Below, piece by piece: positions 11,757-22,900 of a stretch of 64,000 bases of DNA. A program made the translations under genes and the position numbers. How positions within the stretch are numbered: position 1 is the stretch's first letter; each line of letters starts with the position of its first letter. The notes under the pieces are model-generated. The model saw only the letters and a list, made by a program, of their open reading frames with translations. It had not been told where the DNA came from and searched no databases. Source of the stretch: Pomphorhynchus laevis (lineage: Eukaryota > Acanthocephala > Palaeacanthocephala > Echinorhynchida > Pomphorhynchidae); NCBI GenBank assembly GCA_012934845.2, contig WNNJ02000644.1, positions 1 through 64,000 on the forward strand. The letters are read 5' to 3'.

Positions 11757-12115
11757 ATTAGAATAAGATACTAGATAGTTATTTCAGAGGAAATACATCA
11801 TTAGCATGTATTTGGCCCCGCTGCTATGTTGGGTAGAGGAGTTAGGGACCGAAACCTGATATCATAGCAGTTCCTCCTGATGACCTCTAATTCTTATTCT
11901 GATACAACGTCTGTTATTTATTAGTCAATTCATAAAAATGACGTTTATTTTAAATTTCAATTGTTTATTTTAACATGATTTAAATTATAGAAAATCTAAA
12001 AACAATTATTAATTTTATTATTTAATTATTAAATTTTGATTAAGCATTATTATGTTTTGTTTATTTTATAATTATATTAAATACGCAGACTCAGTTAGCT
12101 GATTTAATTGAAACG
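11757..12115 (+). repeat. Penelope-like 3' terminal repeat, attached
   Basis: It starts after the taatatactgtattagaataaga junction of the coding fragment and runs through the aaatacat/atgtattt hairpin, GGCCCCGCTGCTATG, GAAACCTGATATCATAGCAG, CTGATGACCTC, and ttattagtcaattcataaaaatgac to aaatacgcagactcagttagctgattt. This linked copy defines the terminal repeat of about 350 bp. Confidence 0.8.
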
Positions 12116-12370
12116 TTTTCTGATACCACGCTTAGAGATATTGAATTCGAAGGACGATATGATTAATATCATATTTGATTAATTCAAGCTTCAACGTTTA
12201 TTTTAAATTTCAATTTTATTTTATTTTTATTTTAACTTGATTTAAATTATAGAAAATCTAAAAACAATTATTTATTTTATTATTTAATTATTACTTTTTG
12301 ATTTAGCATTTTTATGTTTTGTCTAGTTTATAATTACATTAAATACGTAGACTCAGTATCTGATTTGATT
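12116..12370 (+). repeat. Duplicated tail of the terminal repeat
   Basis: The second half of the terminal repeat (aacgtttattttaaatttcaatttt ... aaatacgtagactcag) is present again directly after the first copy. This could be a slipped or tandem 3' end as known for Penelope-like elements. Confidence 0.6.
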
Positions 12371-12423
12371 GGTAGATTATTATGGCCTATAATATAGGAA
12401 GTAGTACAAGATATTTGTATTAG

Positions 12424-12745
12424 GCTGATTTTAAACTAATAGCGATTGTGACGAATCGATAATTAGTAAATTAAAATGCTACTAGAAGAAACAGGGATAT
12501 AGCAATCATACAACATGGTATGTAGAATATACTTCTGATTTTAAACTAATAGCGATTGTGACGAATCGATAATTAGTAAATTAAAATGCTACTAGAAGAA
12601 ACAGGGATATAACAATCATACAACATGGTATGTAGAATATACTTCTGATTTTAAACTAATAGCGATTGTGACGAATCGATAATTAGTAAATTAAAATGCT
12701 ACTAAAAGAAACAGGGATATAGCAATCATACAACATGGTCCAATG
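12424..12745. repeat. Three-copy 112-bp tandem repeat
   Basis: Units starting with tgattttaaactaatagcg at about 12,424, 12,536 and 12,648 are nearly identical for 112 bp, so the array is recent. No coding potential or recognised family. Confidence 0.9.
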
Positions 12746-13666
12746 TGCTACAACCTCATTTATCATTCAATAAATAAATCATTCGTATCAATCATAAACT
12801 GGGAGTTATTTGGAAAAATAGAAAACGAGTATAGATAAAAGCATTTACGACGAATGTGGTAGCCAAAGTTGATCACCGAATTGGTGATTTGAATTCGAGA
12901 TCGCCATTTAATGAATTCTAATTCAGTTGATGAAACGTTTGATGCCTTTAATGATCAAGAATACAAACTTGTATAGAAGATTAGTACAAGGTCCTAGTTA
13001 GTGCGGATTATATTTCAGTGCGACTAACATTAAGAAATTCTTTTCATTTTTTCTACAATAAAAAATTTATTGTGAATATAAATAACACAATATAATAGGA
13101 TAGATAACATAATGAAGATAATAACGAACATCAAAGATAGTAAAGCTCAATTTTCGTTTAGTTAACGAATATTGTATATTCTATAAAAGAAGCACGTGCG
13201 CTTTAAAATGCAGCGAATAATATGGATAAAGAACAAGTTTATTGCAAAAGAACGATAATATATAGATAACACAACAAAGATAGAACAGTCTATATTCGTT
13301 CTATATATGTTTTTCGGCCGAAAAATGATAGCAGTATGGATTAAAGTTTGAAGGAACATAAAACTGACTTCGGTTTGTAAGAAAGATTTCATCGTGGTTT
13401 CAATAATTCGATTAAGCGAAATTATGAAGTGATTGAAACATATTTATCTTATTTTCAAGGCTCAATCGAACACGATAAAGGTAAGCCTATGATTTCATAA
13501 TGTTGTTCAATGCTAAAAAAGAAGGAATAATATTGTAAATAATACACAATCTTTTAACTTACTAATGCAACAATTAAATAATAATAAAATTGTATACACC
13601 ATTATTCAAAATCAAATCAACAGGTTGATATGGAATTTCACTGCACAAATGTAAAATGTTACAATT
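12746..13666. other. Downstream flank of paxillin, no other gene seen
   Basis: AT-rich. The last 100 bp or so beside 13,667 must hold the paxillin 3' untranslated region, but I see no clear polyadenylation signal on the minus strand. Confidence 0.4.
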
Positions 13667-13936
13667 TTAATTTCCAAACAACTTAAAATGACAGTCCAAA
13701 CAGTAAGGTCTGTTAAAAGCTTCCCTAAAAGTATCTCGAGATAATTGACATGAACAAAATGAACATAGAAAATGTTCAGGATGATATCTTTTAGAGATCG
13801 CCGTGATACATCGTCCATTAATTGATTTATTACATTTATAGCAGATAAGTCCTTTCTCGAGATAATAGTGAGTTTCACAAAACGGTTTACCATTCAGTTC
13901 GTAAAAATATCCAGAGTCGAAAGTATCATGGCATAC
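13667..13936 (-). CDS. PXN: Paxillin last exon: LIM3 end and LIM4, with stop
   Basis: 90 codons including TAA. It reads VCHDTFDSGYFYELNGKPFC (LIM3), then LICYKCNKSINGRCI, KRYHPEHFLCSFC and RPYCLDCHFKLFGN (LIM4). All the zinc-ligand positions expected from vertebrate paxillin are present, and the protein ends, as usual, right after LIM4. Confidence 0.95.
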   Translation of the reverse strand, partial: VCHDTFDSGYFYELNGKPFCETHYYLEKGLICYKCNKSINGRCITAISKRYHPEHFLCSFCSCQLSRDTFREAFNRPYCLDCHFKLFGN

Positions 13937-16900
13937 CTATTTAATACAGTATACATTAAATACAAACGCTACGACATCACGTACAGAACACGAAAAACAA
14001 GCAGGATGCCAATACGCTTTCAAAGCAACAATGTAGTTTTCTAAAATAACCTCTAAACATCGGTTACATTTCGGTGCCATTGACTTAACAAAGCATTGCC
14101 TTATAAAAATAAAGAAAATTAGTACTACTGAATCTAATTTTAGTGACCTTATTACCTACAATATACCTTGTTCGATCCATCCATGCTTAGATGAAAGCCA
14201 TCAACATCAAAGTCACTGTTGCATATCGAACAGGTAAAATGTTCAGGGTGCCAATTTTGCCCAAATGCTGATATCATTCGCTAGACAGAAACACACATAT
14301 TTTTAATTATATAACTTATATAAATATGTTCGCAGTTTGATAAAAAATAAAATCTTTATTACCTATTCATGTCATCATTCGATATGACGTATAATTATAA
14401 TATTATAATATATTGTAATATTATATTAGTATAATTACAATATTATGATGAAATATTATAATGTAATATTATCATGTACAGTATGTAAATGTGAAGTATT
14501 CTCCTGTACATTTTACTAAATAAATATTAGTAAAATTAAATAAATATTATATTATATGATAAATTTTGATAAAATGTTAATAATATAATAATTGATGTTA
14601 ATAATTATAAATCAATAATAATTAAAATTACTAATTTGATTAAAATATTAATTTTAATAATAATTTCTATTATTATTTTAATTAAAAAACAAAAATTAAA
14701 TGCTGTCTGGTAAAATAAGACTTCAATTTTATAATATTGACTTTAATAATAGAAGTATTATTAAATGTAATAATTATAATATTATATAATAATATATAAT
14801 AGAAAATATCTTTATATTTTAATTGAAAATATAAAGATTGACTTAGAATTTGCATTAATTACAAAACTTATTAAATTTAATAAATTTAAAAGGTATAATT
14901 AGATTAGTGAACCAACTAAGGATACTGTAATATTTTTGAATTATTAAATATAAGTTTATTCTGCAAATTTTATCAAATTCTAACTGAAATTATTAATTAT
15001 TAAATATCGAATAATTAATTATTAATAATTAATAATTAATCCGAGCATTATAAAATTTAATTCCGACAATAATAATCTCTTTCATTGATATAGACGCTAC
15101 CAAAAAACAGAAACGAGAAAGGCATTTAAAAGAAAGCCGTTTCACTATGGTTACAGCTCATCAGCAGCAAAACTTCAACTAGTCCTAGAAGATATTACAG
15201 AAAGTCCAATGTTAGAAACATAAGCAGTGTATATGCTTAGCACGATAATGCTAACACTTGGGAATTTTAGTCGAGATCGAAATTTATAAAATCTTGTGAA
15301 TAATGATGTGTCTTATGAATATAAAACTTTCTTAGTGATGCAGTAACCTACAACTTTCTGATAAAAATTGTATTCGTTGAAGACAGACTTTTAAAAAGTT
15401 TGAGTTTTTAAAGTATTTATTCTTTATACTTTTAAAGATATTAAAGAGTTTGCAAAATTTCAATTTGACAATATATTTTTTAAAAGTGATATCAAATTAC
15501 AACAACGAGGGTTAACAAACAATCACATTTTTTAAACTAAAGGAAATGAAATTTTAAAGTAATCGTTTTGACTTCATAAAAGTTTAAAGTAAATACTCGC
15601 CAATACTCTTTAAATAAGCAATACAAGCGCGATCCCGCATATTAAAATTAACGAATAGTTTCACCACTAAGTCAAAAATAAACTTAATAGCGAAATATTA
15701 AAAATTTTTAAAAACCATATATAAAATGTTTGAACAATGTTAAATAGTGCGTTACTCACTTACATTGAGAATAGGTTGATTGCATGTAAAACAATTCGGA
15801 TTAAACACATTATTTAGATCTCTCTTGCAAAATATTTTTCCTTTGTATTCGAAAACACTTCCATGTTGTAACAATTCATCGCACTTCGTGCATTTAACAG
15901 AAACCTCCACTGATTGCTTATTCTAAACGATGACTTTTTAAATACCTTTTTAATTATTATTTAAATATTATTTTGTATTAAAAATTTAATAATGAATTAA
16001 AAAATTAATCATCAGGATAATTAAAAAAATATCCCGATGATTTCGACATCAATATCAAATTTTACGTTAAAAGTTAAACAACATATAAGCGATAACCAGT
16101 GTCAACCTTTTCTGCATGTATTTTGAAACGTGCCGATTAATTTTTATCAAAAAAAAATATGTTTGTAAAATGCAACTAATTCCACTATGAGTTCTCAATT
16201 CGTGCCGACTTCAATAGAAATTAAATGTTAATATCTTTTGGTTTCTTGTTCGCCGTGTTTTAAAACATGTAACCGATATGCACATTACAATAAAGTTTCC
16301 TCTTTTTAAGATTACCCACTAATTTGTAAGATAAAAAATACCGACTGAATTTGTAAGATAAATAATACTGACTAAATTTGTTGAAAGATTACAAATAAAT
16401 AGAGTAACGAAACAATCCATGTCTGCTAACGACATGTACTCGATCATTTTTATAAATGACCGAGTAAAAAACATTGATGGAAATTAAAACTGTAGCAAAT
16501 CTGAGAAAACATAAACCCGATACCTCGTCCTTTGTCAATTTGTTTTTCGATTGTAAATCATTGATTTTTTCATACGTTCCATGTTCAGAATCCTTCATAA
16601 AAACAAACAATATCAAAACCAATAACAAAGTTAATAACCTGAAGGTCACTAAGTGAAGCCATCAGTTCTTCAATCTCATTGGTGTTTACTTTCCAAGAAA
16701 GCTCTTCAGTTGAATTCCTAAACGCAATGTAAATAGGGGAAAATCATAAAATTATAAGATACGAGTTTAGGTTAGTAATTGCTACAGTAACGATTGAAAT
16801 TAACTTTACTTCTCGTAATAAATGCTCACAATGAAATCAAAACGATTTCATGATAATTACATTTTTATCAATGCAAAAATAATGATTTTAATATATCAAT

Positions 16901-19900
16901 TTAATGAACTGAATTAATAATATAAATGCAAAACAACAAGTTCAACACAATTGTCTTAAGTGAAAGCATTCTATATTTTACCAGTGACATACAAGATTTA
17001 TAAAGACTTATAGGTCATAATTTAAATATTAGGTATTTAACATTTTAAATTAATTTTAAACTTACAATTTTAATCTAATCATCATTGTTTTGAAAGTCTT
17101 ATAAAATGTCAACCAAGAAGAATTAAATGAAACATAAACTCAAATTTGTAAATTGCAAACTATTTCCTTGTGTTCATTCATTTTTATCATTTGCCGAGAG
17201 CAATCTCATATTTCCTTCTATAGTTTTCTATTGGTTTTTGATGTTATCAAATCATACAATCTTTGATTTTTTTGTTGTTTTTAGATTTATTTGAGTTTTT
17301 TAATTATAAATAGTTGATAAAGAATTATTGGAGACGGGTCAAAAGAGCAAGATTTTTTGATATTTCTTTACCTTGTTAGCATCTTCAGAAAATTACAATC
17401 AATTGTAATTTTCTGAGATTTATTGAATTAATTAAATTAATTTTCTAATTTATTGTGTTCATTCATTTTTATCCATTGCCGAGAGGCAATCATGGTGATA
17501 AAAACTATTCATTAAGTTTTGATGAGAGTAAAAACTATGTCTGAAGTACAAAGATTAGATGATAAAAGTTATTTAAATAACATTATTAATATAAAACAAT
17601 TGATGAATTGATTATTTATATAAATTATAATTGATAAAAATACCTTCGAACTAGCGGCATTTAATAGGCACACATTACAATGGAAAGAAAAATAATGAAA
17701 ATGATAATACTTTTTCAGTAATTGTGGATGCAAGCCAGTAGTTGTTTATGCTTTTTATAGTTTACCTGAACGAATATTACGAAACAATTTGTCGTATAAT
17801 GCTCGCTCTCCACGAGGGAACATGAAAATGTACCTGCCGGTTCTGTGATGGTAATTAATCCGATATTATATGTTTTTAATTGTTATTGTAGACTTTGAGG
17901 TAATAAACAAAATGAGAAATTAATTGTTCACAATATCATTTATTTAGATCTTTTACGTGGTAGATTGCATGACTAAGATTTTTTTGCATTTATTAATTTT
18001 ATAATTTTGCTTATAAATTGGTCATTTGTATCTGGTCTTTTATGAATTGTATTCTATAAAAACACAATTTATTAACTGCATGTGAGTTATACTATAAAAA
18101 AATTTATATTTTAAATATTTGAAGATATTCTAATTTAAATATTTAAAGTTGAGCTGGATCAAAATAAAGTGATTAAATAACCAAATTTTTATGAACGTCT
18201 AATAAAAAAATATACTTTGTATAGAATAATATACTAGATAAGCATTATATTAGATTAGCATTATTTTTAATTTCTAAATAATTTAAATTACCCAGCTTTA
18301 GTATTTGATTCAATATGATCTGATTATATATTTACTAATAATTGTTTATTATTTAACAAATAATAATAGAATATTCAAGTATAGATGTCAGTATCTGTTC
18401 AGTTATTTTATATTTTAATAAATGTTAGTTTTAAAAGGCATTCTATTAACACGAGAACAGTAATAATTTATTTAAAGTTTCGGCCAATTCCGTGACCCTT
18501 TTCACGAGGAAGAATTTATAGAAACATTGAAACCTCACAGACTAAGTACGTAGAATTCAGGAGTAATTTAAAGACTTTCACAAATGTTGCAATCATTTGT
18601 TATTTTTAAGATATAATTAGACTTGTTACATTAGATGTGTATTTTTTGCATTTAATATTAATTAAAATAAAAACATATTTCGACAATTAACTGCTATTAC
18701 TACCAGGTGCAGCACGCCGTTTATGAATTGTATTTTATAAAAATACAATTTATTAACTGCATGTGAGTGCAATCAATAAATTACAAGAAATTTTATATTT
18801 TAAATATTTAAATATATTCTAATATATGCAAATATGTATCGTATTTTTGATAATGTATTGGTAAGTGGTAAATTATAATACACCTAAGATTTAATTTTGA
18901 AATATTATACATTTAATAAAATTAAAAAAAATGAAAATAAGAATAAAGATTTATTTTTAAATAGATGATAATAATCCATTTTTGATAAAGAATTATTAGA
19001 GCTTGATCAAAATAAAGGAGGAAACCTTTATTTGATATTTCGCTAACCTCTCTTAGCATCTTTAGAAAATTACAACTCAATAAAACTAACATTTATTCAA
19101 GAAAATTAGCATTACAATTCAAGCTGTTAGTATCTTCAGAAAATTACTTCGGAAAATTTGTAATTTTTTGAATATGGTAACAGAGGTTAACGAAATATCA
19201 AATTAAATTTTCCTCCTCTATTTTGATCCAGCTCCAATAATTCTGTATCGGTTATATTCCGTTATCGATTTCCCTCATCACTAAAAGTTGAAATACTAAA
19301 AAATATTCAGATGATACATAGCATATCATCAGAAGATTATACTTTTGATGATATTAACTCAAATATAGTGTTGAAGAATATTTTTATTTGATCAAAAAAT
19401 ATTTTTTTATAAAATATTACAATTTTTCGTGAATTATAAAAAGTATACGAGAATCTTTGGGTAAGATTTGGTGTAGGCAACAAGTGTTAGGCGAAACTCG
19501 ATTATGGTGGTACAATCATGTTCTCCTCGCTGATAAAGGCACAATAGCAAGGATAGGGTTCGACTTAAAACTGGAAGGAAAGCGCCGGAAAGGAGTGCCA
19601 AACCGCACTAAGTGGAAAAAGCATTCCAAAGTAGCGGGCTACGCCAACGTACGGGACAAACACTTGAGAAAATAAAAGATTAAAAATATTTTAACAAAAT
19701 ATAGACATCAAATTTTAAAATGAATTACTCTAATGTGATTGCTTGTTTATTTTCTGAAATCTCCAAAGCGTCAAGTGTGCTTAGAATTTGATCAATGCTG
19801 TTCATGGATTGTTGCATGCGTATATCGGCCGAGGCACAATTACTGATTTCATTTTTCGCAGTTTTCAGTTCCTTTAACAATTCGTCCAACTCACTTAAGC

Positions 19901-22900
19901 TAGCAACAAACGCAGTTCGGTGTAAGTTTTCCGATAAGTTTTCCTAAATTTAACAATTGTAGCTTCTGAGAGAAAAATATAAAAGTCAAATATAAATTAT
20001 GCAATAATAAAATTTTTATTGATAATCAAATTTATTGTTATAAAAAGTAATGAAGAAATAATAATGATAACAATAATGTAATACGACCTCTATCAGAAAT
20101 ACTGAAAATATTTATTATTGCTTACGACTTTATTATTTTTTCTTATTTTCAAACAAGTTTGATGAATTATTAATTTTTAAAAAAGGGAGAAGTTTGCATC
20201 CAAAGGTGTTTACACTTTAAAATGTAAACTGCTTCAGGTGATCACGTTTAAGAGACCAGGTAATGGCCAATAGCTAACGCGTAGCGCGTGGAGTGAAGGT
20301 GGTAGATATTTACAGATCTTGTTCCAGCCTGCAACCGCCTTAAGCAGGACAGCTCCCTGTCAGATGCCGCTGGATGGCCCGTTGTAAGTTTAGTCTGATT
20401 CAATTAAACTAGGTGGCAACACCGAAAAAGTAACGTTAAAAATTATGACTTAAAAGTTACATGTACTCAACCAGATTGCAAAAATACGTAAGTACTTATA
20501 ATTGTAATTTTAGATCTTAAATGTAAAGGAAAAAATTTTACAGTGTGTGATGTTATAAATAATAATTGTATTGTAAGTAATACGACAAACAAATGTTTTT
20601 CATTAAATATTGATGATAATTGTAACTGCAATACCGCAGGTGTAGTGTATCCAATACAATGTACATGTGGATTGCAGTATATAGGAAAACATATCAAATG
20701 TTAAAAACTAGGTTTAGGCAACACATATATAATATACAGCATAATAGTCAAACTATATTTCATAAACATATGAGATTAATAGGACATGATATTAAAAACT
20801 GTAAATTATTTATTTTAGAACATATTATTGAAGAAAATAAGTCAATATTAAATCAAAAACTATTAGAAAAAGAAGATTTTTGGATTAAAACGCTTAATTC
20901 CATGTACCCATTAGGATTGAATTAAGATTGACATTAGGATTGACAGAAGTAGTATAGTAAATAATAAACAACATATATAGTTGTTTATTATTATAATTAT
21001 TATTATTTATTATTATTTATTATTATTTAACCTGATTTTTATATTATAAAAATCAGGTTAAACGCAAACCAAGAAGTCATGGTGATAAAAGGAATAGGAA
21101 AAATAGAGTTAAAAATATTAAAAAAGATATGTAAATAAATGAACAATTAGAAATATTAAAACAACTTTTACAAGATAATAAACTAAAAGATCTTTATGTA
21201 AATATAAGTTTTCAAAATATATCATTTGTTCAATAAATCAAATATTAATTAACGATTATCATAGCTTAAGTTGTATAATAGACAGTTATTGTAATACAAA
21301 ATACTATAATCGTACAATAAATGTAAATAATAACAATAGAAAATATACATTAACCATAAACTTCATTAATAAATGTATAGATAACATAAATATAGCCGGA
21401 CTTTTAAATAATTTTAACAAAAAAATAATAGGGTCAGATTTAAGTAAATATATTCCTAAAATAAGGTATAAACTCTTACCACCATTAGGACGAAAAATTT
21501 GTAATTATAATAAAGAATTAAAATCAATATGTAACGATAATATTAGAAACATAATGGAAACAGAATGCAATTGTAAAAGTCTTAGTTTTGATAAAATAAA
21601 TGAACATATATGTACCCATAATCTAGAATTAATTGAAAATTGTGAATTAAGAAAGCTGCTATCAAAAGGGTATAAATATAGATTAAATAATAACAACGAC
21701 AAAAATAAAATTTACAATTCGTTATATAATAACTTAAATGATTACTTTAGTAAGCTGATTAATAGTGAAAGCTCGAATATATCTAAGATAAACATTTGGA
21801 AATATTATATATTTGATAAAATTAAAAATAAAATGAAAATAACAAACAATTATAAAAGGAAAGATCAAATTAATAAAGATATGTATAAAGAACTTACTAA
21901 ATTAAAGGATAACTATATAATAACAACTATTGATAAAGCTAGTAATAACTTTGTCTTCATATGCAAAAAGCTTTATTATGATATACTAATGAAAGAGGTT
22001 AATTCTAATTATTTAAATGTAAATCCAACATATGAACGTAGTGAGTTGAGTTTAGAAACAATTATTACAAGTCACTGTTCTATAATGGATAAAAAGGGTA
22101 TAAAGGTTGAATTAGATAATAAAACTATACCTATATTATATTGGAATCCAAAATTACATAAAAATCCAATAAAACCTAGGTTCATATGTAGTGCGTTTAA
22201 ATGTACATTAAAACCACTTTCTGTCTATATGAATAAAATACTTAAAGTAATTAAAGCACACTTTAAAAAATATTGCAAGGTAATCGAAATTAATACTGGT
22301 ATAAAACACTATTTCAGTATTAATTCTACAAAAGAATTTTTAGAACAGACAAAAGAAATAAATTTTCAAAATATAAATACATACGATTTTAGTACGCTTT
22401 ATACAAATCTAGATTTAGTAGATATTAAAGAAGCGTTAGTAAAATTAATTAATCTTATATTCGGAAAAAGATATACATATATATGTTATAATAATTATAA
22501 CGCCTATCTAACAAAAATTAAACCATCAAGTAAATATAAATATATGGATAAAATTGAATTAATAGAATCCTTAAATATTTTGATAAATCAAAATTATTTA
22601 AAAGTAGGGACATCTATATTTAGACAAGTAAAAGGTGTTCCAATGGGTGGTAATAGTAGCCCAATTATAGCTGACTTATTTTTAAGCTTTATAGAATATG
22701 AATTTGTTCATAACTGTGTAAAAACTAAATCTAAACAATATAAATATATGAAATATATGTTTCGATACATTGATGATATATGTGTATTTAATTCTAATAA
22801 TTTTTATTCAATTAGTGAGCACATTTATCCAGAAAGCCTTATTCTTAACAAAACCAATATTAATGATAAAGAAGGTGTATATCTAGATATGAACATTAAA

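Noticed and set aside
13612-13893. 93-codon ORF on the minus strand
   Set aside because: It is the shifted frame of the last paxillin exon.
16389-16649. 86-codon ORF MTFRLLTLLLVLILFVFMKD with a signal-like start
   Set aside because: It overlaps, in another frame, the paxillin LD4-LIM1 exons and their introns; the hydrophobic stretch is intronic T-rich DNA.
20508-20515. GTAAGT...TTTTAG at 20,489-20,514 as an intron in the Penelope-like element
   Set aside because: Reading straight through costs only one stop, and the cysteine spacing before the YIG motif is acceptable without splicing; other copies do not reach this region.
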